Source: Thermoplasmata archaeon | Lineage (GTDB): Archaea; Thermoplasmatota; Penumbrarchaeia; Penumbrarchaeales; Penumbrarchaeaceae | DNA: 10,130 bases | Direction: 5' to 3' | NCBI GenBank assembly: GCA_023145185.1 | Contig: JAGLEG010000446.1 | Location: 1-10,130, forward strand | In this document: positions 1 to 6,482 of the stretch, one piece after another | Position numbering within the stretch: the stretch's first letter is position 1 | Layout of the letters: each line of letters starts with the position of its first letter | Translations under genes and position numbers: made by a program | The notes under the pieces: model-generated | The model's input: the letters and a program-made list of their open reading frames with translations, nothing else | Database searches by the model: none | What the model was told of the DNA's origin: nothing

Positions 1-1167
1 CTTGAGGATGAGATCAGCGATATCGAATCCGTTCTCAACGTGGCCGAAAAAATGGTCAAGAAGAGGAGATACTCGGATGCTAAAAAGCTCCTGGTAAGGA
101 TAGAGGGCACCGTCGGCGAGGTCCAGGCGAAGAGGGAGTTCTTCCTGAAGGCCAAGGAGATGAGGATCAAGATAACGAACCGATTCGAGAGGCTTGAGGG
201 GATTGACGATTCCATCAAAGGGTATCAGAAGAAGGTGAAATACCTCAACATGCTATTTGAAAAGGAGAGGTTCGAGGACCTGATATCGCTGGGGAAGGAT
301 ATCGAGGAGGCATTTGACCAGGTGGAGGAGACAAGGCAGAAGGCGGATGCGGATTTCCTCATGCAGTCGCTTGATGAAGTGGTGAAGAAGGCGGGGGAGC
401 TCTACGAGGGATTGGAGTACATAAGCAGATATGATCAGATCAAGAGCAGATATGAGAGGGGAGAGTACTCCTCGATACTGCAGGAGGGGAGGGCCCTCCT
501 GAACGAGATGAACCTCAAGATCAAGACCCAGTTCCTGGAAAGGGCTCAGAAGGTCTCCTCAATGCTGATAGAGGCGAGGTTGTTATCGACGAAACTGGAG
601 GCGATGGGCTCCGACCACGGCGATCTCATTGATGAACTGAAGAAAGCGAGGAACCTGATCAAGGGTGAAAGGTACGGCGAGGGGATCAAATTGATGGAGG
701 ATGTGCTCTCCAGAATGGGAGTGAAGGCCGACAAAAGGGGTGCTTTCCTCGAGGTCTTCCTGTCGATCCATCGCGATTCCCTTGAGGTCATCATGGATAG
801 ATACAGGGATGAACCCCAGATGTTCCTGATCAGGAGCAAACGGATACCGTTCATAAAGAAGCTGACGGACCTGGGGAGATACAGCAAGGCTCTGGATCTG
901 TATCGCGAGCTTGGGTCCAACTTCCCGAAGATACTGACAAAAGGCGACATGAAGGCCCGTATCGAGAAGGAGATGAACGAGCTCAAGTTTGACATATACA
1001 CCAGAAAAGATGAGGGCATGGATATTACCGAACCACTGTCGTTCTACAAAACAGCGCAGAAGAGCTTTACGGACGGGTCTCTCATCGAGGCGGAGTATCT
1101 GACCCTTCTGAGCAGGAAGTACATGGACAATCTATTGGGGGGCGGGCCGACGAAGGTGCCGGTCTGA
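1..1167 (+). CDS. Partial hypothetical helical-repeat protein (3' end)
   Basis: The reading frame is open from the first base, so the gene begins upstream and only its last 388 codons are here. A GTG at 40 is not a convincing start because coding-like sequence continues before it. The product is very rich in Lys, Glu, Arg and Leu, with no membrane segment or signal peptide in the visible part, and is predicted to be almost entirely alpha-helical and cytoplasmic. A short motif, basic/acidic-(Y/F/L)-x-x-(A/G/I)-x-x-L, recurs about every 65-69 residues (RRYSDAKKLL, ERFEDLISLG, GEYSSILQEG, ERYGEGIKLM, GRYSKALDLY, GSLIEAEYLT), resembling the turn between helices in TPR-like solenoids. The C-terminus is a short Gly/Pro tail. 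I do not recognise a named family. A scaffold or protein-interaction role is only a guess. It stops 57 bases before thrS, which has its own promoter. Confidence 0.8.
   Translation, partial: LEDEISDIESVLNVAEKMVKKRRYSDAKKLLVRIEGTVGEVQAKREFFLKAKEMRIKITNRFERLEGIDDSIKGYQKKVKYLNMLFEKERFEDLISLGKDIEEAFDQVEETRQKADADFLMQSLDEVVKKAGELYEGLEYISRYDQIKSRYERGEYSSILQEGRALLNEMNLKIKTQFLERAQKVSSMLIEARLLSTKLEAMGSDHGDLIDELKKARNLIKGERYGEGIKLMEDVLSRMGVKADKRGAFLEVFLSIHRDSLEVIMDRYRDEPQMFLIRSKRIPFIKKLTDLGRYSKALDLYRELGSNFPKILTKGDMKARIEKEMNELKFDIYTRKDEGMDITEPLSFYKTAQKSFTDGSLIEAEYLTLLSRKYMDNLLGGGPTKVPV
70..1125 (+). repeat. Six degenerate ~67-residue protein repeats (coding)
   Basis: The motif anchor residue (Y, F, Y, Y, Y, L) is encoded at 70, 271, 466, 673, 880 and 1081, giving spacings of 201, 195, 207, 207 and 201 bases. 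The repeats are diverged at DNA level and show up only in the translation. Each unit looks like two or three long helices with the conserved (Y/F)xx(A/G)xxL step opening one of them. Confidence 0.5.
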
Positions 1168-1177
1168 CCGTTGTTAG

Positions 1178-1187
1178 AAAATATTAA
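1178..1187 (+). promoter_or_regulatory. Probable TATA box of thrS
   Basis: The AT-rich run AAAATATTAA lies about 42 bases before the chosen thrS start codon. An archaeal TATA box centred near 1183 predicts transcription starting near 1208-1210, leaving a leader of about 15 bases. It is the only AT-rich block in the spacer between the two genes. Confidence 0.5.
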
Positions 1188-1192
1188 GTAAA

Positions 1193-1208
1193 TGGTCAAT
1201 TTTGACCA
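1193..1208. promoter_or_regulatory. 16-bp inverted repeat at the predicted thrS transcription start
   Basis: The sequence TGGTCAATTTTGACCA has two perfect 7-base arms around a TT spacer. It sits between the TATA box and the start codon, over the predicted transcription start, where a bound archaeal repressor would block polymerase. The symmetry is seen directly; the operator role and any cognate regulator are inferred. Confidence 0.4.
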
Positions 1209-1224
1209 CCCGGATAGTGATCGT

Positions 1225-3117
1225 ATGAAACTTCTTCTCATACATTCGGACCGTATGGAGTACAGGGTGACCAAGGCTATCAAGGGCATAGCAGAGGACG
1301 TCGAAACCGAAACCGACAGTATGGAGGATTGCCTTGTCGTGTTCTGCACGGTGGAAAAAAGCGACGTGAAGTTCAAGGATGAGGTGGTCTCCGGGTGCCT
1401 GAGGGAGATAACCAGTGTAGCTGCCACCTTAAAGACCGAAAAGGTCATGCTGTACCCGTATGCACACCTTAGCTCCGACCTTGGCACGCCGGGCGATGCC
1501 AAGGAGATCATGAGGGCTCTGGAGGCCGCACTGTCGGGCTCGGCCCTGGAGACTAAACGCTCCCCATTCGGGTGGTACAAATCATTTGATCTCAACTGCA
1601 AGGGCCATCCCCTATCCGAGCTCTCCAGGGAGATAAGGCCCTGGACGGAGAAGAAGAAGGCCGAGGAGTCGAAGGCCCTGGGGTCCGAGAAGAAGGCGAG
1701 GTCCAGCTGGTACGTTCTCGACCTGGAAGGTGAGCTGCATCCCGTCAGGGTCGAGAAAAACAAGGTGAAGGGTTTCGATTTCAAGGGCGATACCCAGCTG
1801 AGAAAGTTCCTCGAGTACGAGATCTCCAAATCGAGGACCGCGAAGGGTGAGCCTCCGCACGTGAAGTACATGAGGTCCCTGGAGATCGCGGATTACGAGC
1901 CGGGGTCGGACCCGGGAAACATGAGGTTCTATCCCAAGGGCAGGTTCATAAAATCACTTCTTGAGCAGTACGTCACGTCGGAGGTCAAGGCGTACGGGGG
2001 CATGGAGATAGAATCTCCAATAATGTATGACTTCGAGCACCCATCCCTGAAATCCTATCTGGACAGATTTCCGGCCAGACAGTACACCATTGACACCCCT
2101 GACAAGAGGGTGTTTCTAAGGTTCGCCGCCTGCTTCGGACAGTTCCTGATGGCACATGATGCCACGTTCTCCTACAAGCAGATGCCAGTTCGGCTCTACG
2201 AGATGACCAGGTACTCGTTCAGGGTGGAGCAGAGGGGTGAGCTCACCGGCCTTCGGAGGCTGAGGTCCTTCACCATGCCTGATTGTCACGCCCTGTGTGT
2301 TGACATGGATGCTGCCAAGGCCGAGATGATGGTCAGGTTCAACCTCTCCCGCAAGATCCTCACCCAGATGGACTTCAGGATACCCGAAGAGCTTCAGATG
2401 GCCGTGAGGGTTACCAGGGATTTCTACGAGAACAACACGGAGTTCGTGGTGAACATGGCCAGGGAGTATGGAAAGCCGATCGTTGTGGAGATGTGGGACG
2501 ATCAGTTCTTCTATTTCGTCCTGAAGTACGAGTGGAACTTCGTCGACGGCCAGGGGAAGGCATCCGCCCTGAACACAGATCAGATAGATGTTGAGAACGG
2601 GGAGAGGTACGGCATAACCTTCACCGACAAGGACGGGGAGAACCGACATCCGCTGATACTCCACCTATCACCTTCAGGCGCCATTGAGAGGAACATATAT
2701 GCGCTCCTGGAGAAGGCGTATCTGGAGAGTATGAAAGGCCTTCCACCAACGCTACCGTTCTGGCTTTCACCCACCCAGCTCAGGCTCATACCGGTCTCCG
2801 ATGAGCAGCTGGACCTCTGCAAGGAACTCGCAGACAGGCTGGGCGAGTTCCGCGTGGACATCGACGATACCGATAGAACGGTGGGAAGGAGGATCCGGGA
2901 CTCGGAGAAGGAGTGGATCCCCTTCACCGCGGTGATCGGCGACAGGGAAGCGGAGTCAGGAAACCTGACGGTGAGGATCAGGAACAGGGAGAAGGCCCAG
3001 AGGGAGATGGCCGTTGAGGAGCTTCTGGAGGAGATGGGGAGATCGCAGGGAACTATGCAGAGATCGCCTCTTCCGCTGCCCCGCCTCGTCTCCGCAAGGC
3101 CCAAGTTCGTAGGTTGA
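1225..3117 (+). CDS. thrS: Threonyl-tRNA synthetase, archaeal type
   Basis: Charges tRNA-Thr with threonine in the cytoplasm; 630 residues from this start. Residues 1-140 are the archaeal N-terminal editing domain, related to D-aminoacyl-tRNA deacylase, which removes mischarged serine; the landmarks are YPYAHLSSDL (77-86) and SPFGWYKSFDLNCKGHPLSE (113-132). The class II catalytic core spans about 230-500: FAACFGQFL (300-308), motif 2 region YSFRVEQRGELTGLRRLRSF (330-349) followed by TMPDCHALC, and motif 3 region LHLSPSGAIERNIYALLE (479-496). The C-terminal anticodon-binding domain spans about 510-610. The ACFGQF segment, in place of the bacterial NCPxH, is normal for archaeal enzymes. An in-frame ATG at 1192 would add 11 residues with no family counterpart and would lie upstream of the predicted transcription start. 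The ATG at 1225 gives the usual archaeal N-terminus (MKLLLIHSD) and follows a GTGAT partial Shine-Dalgarno at 1217-1221. A short Arg/Pro-rich tail ends the protein. Confidence 0.97.
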   Translation: MKLLLIHSDRMEYRVTKAIKGIAEDVETETDSMEDCLVVFCTVEKSDVKFKDEVVSGCLREITSVAATLKTEKVMLYPYAHLSSDLGTPGDAKEIMRALEAALSGSALETKRSPFGWYKSFDLNCKGHPLSELSREIRPWTEKKKAEESKALGSEKKARSSWYVLDLEGELHPVRVEKNKVKGFDFKGDTQLRKFLEYEISKSRTAKGEPPHVKYMRSLEIADYEPGSDPGNMRFYPKGRFIKSLLEQYVTSEVKAYGGMEIESPIMYDFEHPSLKSYLDRFPARQYTIDTPDKRVFLRFAACFGQFLMAHDATFSYKQMPVRLYEMTRYSFRVEQRGELTGLRRLRSFTMPDCHALCVDMDAAKAEMMVRFNLSRKILTQMDFRIPEELQMAVRVTRDFYENNTEFVVNMAREYGKPIVVEMWDDQFFYFVLKYEWNFVDGQGKASALNTDQIDVENGERYGITFTDKDGENRHPLILHLSPSGAIERNIYALLEKAYLESMKGLPPTLPFWLSPTQLRLIPVSDEQLDLCKELADRLGEFRVDIDDTDRTVGRRIRDSEKEWIPFTAVIGDREAESGNLTVRIRNREKAQREMAVEELLEEMGRSQGTMQRSPLPLPRLVSARPKFVG

Positions 3118-3121
3118 TCAT

Positions 3122-3156
3122 GGCAAGATCTTTCAAGAAGTTCTTTCCCTCTTGCC
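3122..3156 (+). terminator. Possible thrS terminator hairpin
   Basis: Five bases after the thrS stop codon, GGCAAGA (3122-3128) pairs with TCTTGCC (3150-3156) around a pyrimidine-rich loop of 21 bases that contains short T runs (TTTC, TTCTTT). Archaeal termination relies mainly on T-rich tracts, so the T runs may matter more than the stem. The call rests on position and symmetry only. Confidence 0.3.
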
Positions 3157-3165
3157 CAATCTCTC

Positions 3166-3196
3166 CTGGACTCTGGACCCCCTGGACTTTATAAAT
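3166..3196. promoter_or_regulatory. Three CTGGAC repeats abutting a TATA-like box
   Basis: CTGGAC occurs at 3166, 3173 and 3182, directly followed by TTTATAAAT at 3188-3196. The block lies in the spacer between the convergent ends of thrS and the regulator gene, where no protein-coding promoter is needed. On the plus strand it could start a transcript antisense to the regulator. A second, weaker symmetry (CCTGGA 3181-3186 with TCCAGG 3209-3214) could instead form a hairpin behind the regulator gene. Function is unknown. Confidence 0.25.
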
Positions 3197-3240
3197 GGAT
3201 GATGGTGATCCAGGTTAGAATATTTGTGTGATACGAGGCC

Positions 3241-4365
3241 CTATGCCTTGAGGTTGAAGTGGTCCCTGAGCAGGTCCTCGAAGGCGAATTTCTTGATCCA
3301 TATCGCCTCCGGGAGGGAGTGGTTCCTGAACACCGGTATGGTATTTGCGTGGTTATTATTTTTCAGGAAGTGGTTGAAGGCGGACATCCCCTTGTTGTAA
3401 GCCACGTAATCGGGGTAGACGGCGATCATGACCATCTCCGTTGGCCTGCTGGTGAAGAAGATGGTCTCATCCTGAAGCAGCTGGGGCATGGAGCACTCTC
3501 CAATGGTTATCGGATGCTTCGGGTCGAGCTTTGAATGGAACAGCGTAAGGATCTTGTAATCCAGCTGTGCCAGGTCCAGGAACCTCATCCTGGTGATGTA
3601 TCCCTCATCCTGGAGATGGTCCTTCGCCCTGGAGATGGTGTGCCTGGAATAGGGGGATAAGGCCGATAACCTCGATGCGGAGAGCTCTGGATATTTGATC
3701 AGATAGAGAAGGATGTCCAGCTGGGTCTTCGACAGCTCAACCTGCGCCGGTTCGTCGATCCTCCTGGAGCCATCCAGCTGCAGGATCTTGTCCCTTTTCT
3801 TGAGCTGTTCGGGTGTGAAGAGGTCATCCAGGTGGTCGCTATGAAATCCCCCTTTCTCCTGTATCCTTTTGTACAGCAGGGGCGCGTTGTTGAAGAACCG
3901 GTGTATGTTGGATAGCTGAAAAGGGAACAGTACCTCCGTGGGGAGCTCTATCTCAAGGAGGTTCAACCTGGCCAGGAGCCTCATCCTGATGTCCATGATC
4001 TTCATGATCCTGGTGACGTTCCTGGCGATGGAGAGTGAGAACCCCCTGTGTGATTCGCCTATGGAAACGATCATCTCGGGGGAGGCCTCCACGGTCCTTT
4101 TCGTGTTCTGCAGCCTCTCGTCGAATGGAATGGATGGGTTGAAATCGCCAAAGACCGTGGCAAGGAGTTCGAACCCGAGCCTGGGGAAGATGGGAATGAA
4201 CAGGTCCTGAACCAGTCCCTGTTTGAGGATCTTGGACTTCGCCGAGGCATAAGTGGAATTGGGGAGGTCCAGCATTGAGGATATTTCCCGGTCCTGGATA
4301 TCGGGAAAAGTGACCATGCCCATAAGGACTGCACGTTCGGTGGTAGATAGCTCCACTGGTTTCAC
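3241..4365 (-). CDS. Internally duplicated winged-helix transcriptional regulator (Lrp/AsnC-like HTH)
   Basis: A 374-residue soluble protein made of two copies of one module: a winged helix-turn-helix followed by a small alpha/beta domain. Residues 6-77 align without gaps to 211-282 (LSTTE... with LSKTQ..., matching hydrophobic pattern, shared T, AK, G and final P). Both copies start with LSxT, a PDI/PEL turn and a recognition-helix-like stretch (STYASAKSKIL; HTISRAKDHLQ), as in Lrp/AsnC-type HTHs. The domains after each HTH (about 78-165 and 283-370) may be degenerate ligand-sensing domains. A linker rich in charged residues (about 168-205) separates the halves. The start is a GTG with no Shine-Dalgarno sequence, but a TATA-like box about 30 bases upstream predicts a nearly leaderless message. 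It is divergent from the aconitase-citrate lyase operon across a 178-base spacer, so it probably controls that operon and itself. The ligand is unknown; citrate or a related acid is a guess. I do not recognise a specific named orthologue. Confidence 0.8.
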   Translation of the reverse strand: MKPVELSTTERAVLMGMVTFPDIQDREISSMLDLPNSTYASAKSKILKQGLVQDLFIPIFPRLGFELLATVFGDFNPSIPFDERLQNTKRTVEASPEMIVSIGESHRGFSLSIARNVTRIMKIMDIRMRLLARLNLLEIELPTEVLFPFQLSNIHRFFNNAPLLYKRIQEKGGFHSDHLDDLFTPEQLKKRDKILQLDGSRRIDEPAQVELSKTQLDILLYLIKYPELSASRLSALSPYSRHTISRAKDHLQDEGYITRMRFLDLAQLDYKILTLFHSKLDPKHPITIGECSMPQLLQDETIFFTSRPTEMVMIAVYPDYVAYNKGMSAFNHFLKNNNHANTIPVFRNHSLPEAIWIKKFAFEDLLRDHFNLKA

Positions 4366-4392
4366 CCAGGATTATTCAACAAGGTGGTTATG

Positions 4393-4400
4393 TTATTTAA
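4393..4400 (-). promoter_or_regulatory. Probable TATA box of the regulator gene
   Basis: On the minus strand this reads TTAAATAA. Its centre is about 31 bases from the GTG start codon at 4365, so transcription should begin only about 5 bases before the codon. That explains the missing Shine-Dalgarno sequence and supports the GTG start. Confidence 0.5.
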
Positions 4401-4423
4401 GAGTGACGAATAAAAGGCCATAT

Positions 4424-4469
4424 TATTGCAATATCAATGCCAATATTTCGTGAATGTCAGGATAATATC
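4424..4469. promoter_or_regulatory. AT-rich candidate operator cluster between divergent genes
   Basis: The block contains a perfect 10-base palindrome, TATTGCAATA (4424-4433), and three related AATAT(C/T) elements starting at 4430, 4442 and 4464, so spaced 12 and 22 bases, close to one and two helical turns. It lies between the two opposed TATA boxes, where a shared regulator could control both directions. AT-rich DNA yields such patterns by chance, so the call is tentative. Confidence 0.3.
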
Positions 4470-4482
4470 ATAATTTAGTAAG

Positions 4483-4491
4483 TTATTTATA
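4483..4491 (+). promoter_or_regulatory. Probable TATA box of the acn-citDEF-icd operon
   Basis: TTATTTATA lies about 57 bases before the chosen aconitase start and predicts transcription starting near 4512-4515, giving a leader of about 30 bases that contains the ribosome binding site. It is the best archaeal TATA match upstream of the operon, and no comparable element is seen in the short gaps between the operon genes. Confidence 0.5.
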
Positions 4492-4532
4492 CTGGGGTCT
4501 TGATTCCCATCCGCCTTAGAGTATTACCATGT

Positions 4533-4538
4533 GGAGGG
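4533..4538 (+). promoter_or_regulatory. Ribosome binding site that sets the aconitase start
   Basis: GGAGGG is followed by five bases and then the ATG at 4544. An in-frame ATG at 4529 would place this site inside the coding region and has no site of its own, so 4544 is preferred. Confidence 0.75.
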
Positions 4539-4543
4539 ATTCT

Positions 4544-6466
4544 ATGGGAAGAACCTTGGCTCAGAAGATTTTAAAGGAACATATGATAGAGGGAGTGGAA
4601 TCTCCCGGTACGGAGATTGCGATCAGAATGGACCACACCCTGACCCAGGATGCAACGGGGACCATGGCCTATCTTCAGTTTGAAGCGATGGGTCTGGACA
4701 GGGTGAAGGCGGAGAGGTCCGTCTCCTTCATCGACCACAACATGCTTCAATCCGATTTCAAGAACGCGGACGATCACAGGTATCTGCAGTCGATAGCCAA
4801 GAGGTACGGGATAATCCTTTCCAAGGCTGGGAACGGGATATGCCATCAGGTCTTCCTGGAGAGGTTCTCCACCCCTGGAAAGACGCTCATAGGCTCCGAT
4901 TCACATACCCCCACAGCAGGGGGCATCGGACAGATAGCCATAGGGGCTGGAGGACTTGATGTCGCAGTCGCCATGGCAGGTGGGGCTTTCAAGCTGAAAT
5001 ACCCCAAGATCATGGGCATCAAGCTTACAGGAACGCTGCCCGACTGGGTTTCAGGGAAGGATATCATTCTGGAGATCCTCAGAAGGATCGACGTCAAGGG
5101 AGGCAGGGGTTACATCCTGGAGTATTTCGGACCTGCGCTCTCCACGCTATCGGTGCCCGACAGGGCAACCGTGACCAACATGGGTACCGAGACAGGATGT
5201 ACGACGTCCATCTTCCCCTCCGATGAGAACACGAAGAGGTTCTTGGAGGCGATGGGAAGGGGCGAACAGTGGGTGGAGATGAAGGCCGATGATGACGCGC
5301 AGTACGATGAGATAATGGAGCTAGACCTCTCCACCCTCGTCCCACTCGCCGCGAAACCCCACTCCCCCGGCACGGTCGTACCGATCTCGGAACTTCAGGG
5401 CATGAAGGTGGACCAGGTCTGCATAGGATCGTGCACCAACTCCTCATTTCGCGACCTGATGATAGTGGCTCAAACGGTGAAGGGAAAGAGGCTTCACGAG
5501 GATATATCCGCCACGATCTCCCCGGGCTCTAGGACGATAATCAGGGAGATGGTCCGGACCGGCGCCTATGCCGATCTGGTGGAGGCGGGTTTCAGGATGC
5601 TTGAATCCGGCTGTGGTCCCTGTATCGGAATGGGGCTAGCGCCCAGGTCAGGAGCTGTCTCGGTAAGGACGTTCAACCGGAACTTCAAGGGTAGGTCCGG
5701 AACCAAGGATGCGGACGCATATCTCGTTTCACCCGAGGTAGCGGCCGCCACGGCATTGAAAGGTGTAATGGCCGACCCCAGGGAGCTCGGAGAGTATCGA
5801 AAGATAGAGGAGCCCACCAGCTACCTCGTCGACAACAACCTGTTCATCTACCCGCTTCCGGAGGAGGAGGCGCGTAAAGTGGAGATCGTAAGGGGCCCGA
5901 ACATCAAGCCCCTACCCGATTTTCCCCGGCTTCCTTCGTCCCAGGAGGGCGAGGTCCTGATAAAAGTGGGAGATAACATCACAACAGACCACATAATGCC
6001 CGCCGGTGCAAAGATCCTCCCACTCCGCTCGAATATACCCGCAATATCAGAGTATGTCTTCTCGCAGGTGGACGAGGATTTCCCGGGGAGGGCGCAGGAG
6101 AAGGGAGGCGGCTTCATCATAGGAGGCGACAACTACGGCCAGGGATCGTCCAGGGAGCATGCGGCGCTCGCCCCCAAGTTCCTTGGAGTAAAGAGCGTAA
6201 TAGTGAAGTCCTTCGCCAGGATCCACAGGGCGAACCTGATCAATTTCGGGATCATGCCCCTCACATTCAAGGATCTGGCCGATTTCGACAGGCTGGATCA
6301 GGGGGACGACCTCCTCCTGGACCTCTCTGACCTCTCGGGCGAGATGACCCTTGAGGTGAGGAACAAGGGCATATCGATACCCTTGATGCACGATCTCTCC
6401 TCAAGGGAGATCGATGTGATCAGGGAGGGTGGGACCCTCAATTACACCAGAAAGAGCATTTCCTGA
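4544..6466 (+). CDS. acn: Aconitate hydratase, Aquifex-type single-chain aconitase
   Basis: Interconverts citrate and isocitrate through cis-aconitate with a [4Fe-4S] cluster in the cytoplasm. The 640 residues have the short single-chain layout known as Aquifex-type aconitase: a LeuC-like catalytic half (about 1-420) fused to a C-terminal swivel domain (about 465-640). Cluster ligands are visible as GSCTNS (Cys297) and the CGPC motif (Cys357, Cys360). Other landmarks are DHTLTQDATGTMAYLQFEA (30-48), FIDHN (62-66), GSDSHTPTAGGIG (117-129) and the swivel-domain active-site loop GGDNYGQGSSREHAA (527-541). The start gives MGRTLAQKIL, the standard N-terminus of this family. Isopropylmalate or homoaconitate isomerase is less likely because those usually have separate large and small subunits, and because the neighbours act on citrate and isocitrate. 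It is the first gene of the operon, 16 bases before citD. Its placement with citrate lyase and isocitrate dehydrogenase fits a role linking the two. Confidence 0.95.
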   Translation: MGRTLAQKILKEHMIEGVESPGTEIAIRMDHTLTQDATGTMAYLQFEAMGLDRVKAERSVSFIDHNMLQSDFKNADDHRYLQSIAKRYGIILSKAGNGICHQVFLERFSTPGKTLIGSDSHTPTAGGIGQIAIGAGGLDVAVAMAGGAFKLKYPKIMGIKLTGTLPDWVSGKDIILEILRRIDVKGGRGYILEYFGPALSTLSVPDRATVTNMGTETGCTTSIFPSDENTKRFLEAMGRGEQWVEMKADDDAQYDEIMELDLSTLVPLAAKPHSPGTVVPISELQGMKVDQVCIGSCTNSSFRDLMIVAQTVKGKRLHEDISATISPGSRTIIREMVRTGAYADLVEAGFRMLESGCGPCIGMGLAPRSGAVSVRTFNRNFKGRSGTKDADAYLVSPEVAAATALKGVMADPRELGEYRKIEEPTSYLVDNNLFIYPLPEEEARKVEIVRGPNIKPLPDFPRLPSSQEGEVLIKVGDNITTDHIMPAGAKILPLRSNIPAISEYVFSQVDEDFPGRAQEKGGGFIIGGDNYGQGSSREHAALAPKFLGVKSVIVKSFARIHRANLINFGIMPLTFKDLADFDRLDQGDDLLLDLSDLSGEMTLEVRNKGISIPLMHDLSSREIDVIREGGTLNYTRKSIS

Positions 6467-6469
6467 CCT

Positions 6470-6477
6470 GGAGGTGG
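6470..6477 (+). promoter_or_regulatory. Strong ribosome binding site of citD
   Basis: GGAGGTGG, a near-perfect match to the archaeal 16S anti-Shine-Dalgarno sequence, lies five bases before the ATG at 6483. It decides the start against an upstream in-frame GTG at 6429 inside the aconitase gene. Confidence 0.8.
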
Positions 6478-6482
6478 TAAAT

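Noticed and set aside
300..1100. Repeat protein as an SMC or tropomyosin-like continuous coiled coil
   Set aside because: Motif spacing is periodic at 65-69 residues and broken by Gly/Pro positions, which fits a repeat solenoid better; coiled-coil content is not excluded.
1192..1224. ThrRS start 11 codons upstream
   Set aside because: Those residues do not resemble archaeal ThrRS, and the TATA box at 1178-1187 predicts transcription beginning after this ATG.
1044..1871. Open frame of 275 codons on the minus strand across the repeat-protein/thrS junction
   Set aside because: It lies opposite two well-supported genes and their promoter, and its Ser/Leu-rich translation is typical of antisense to Glu/Arg-rich coding sequence.
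2100..2290. ThrRS thought defective because it lacks the bacterial NCPxH catalytic motif
   Set aside because: The ACFGQF form is, to my knowledge, the normal one in archaeal ThrRS, and motif 2 and motif 3 regions are intact.
4529..4543. Aconitase start at the ATG five codons earlier
   Set aside because: The ribosome binding site at 4533-4538 lies inside that extension and serves the ATG at 4544, which gives the conserved N-terminus.
4544..6466. Aconitase gene as homoaconitase or isopropylmalate isomerase
   Set aside because: Those are usually two-subunit enzymes in archaea, while this is a fused single chain with Aquifex-type landmarks next to citrate and isocitrate enzymes.
6429..6482. Upstream in-frame GTG start that would lengthen CitD by 18 residues into the aconitase gene
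   Set aside because: The strong GGAGGTGG site at 6470-6477 sits correctly for the ATG at 6483, and the extra residues have no CitD counterpart.
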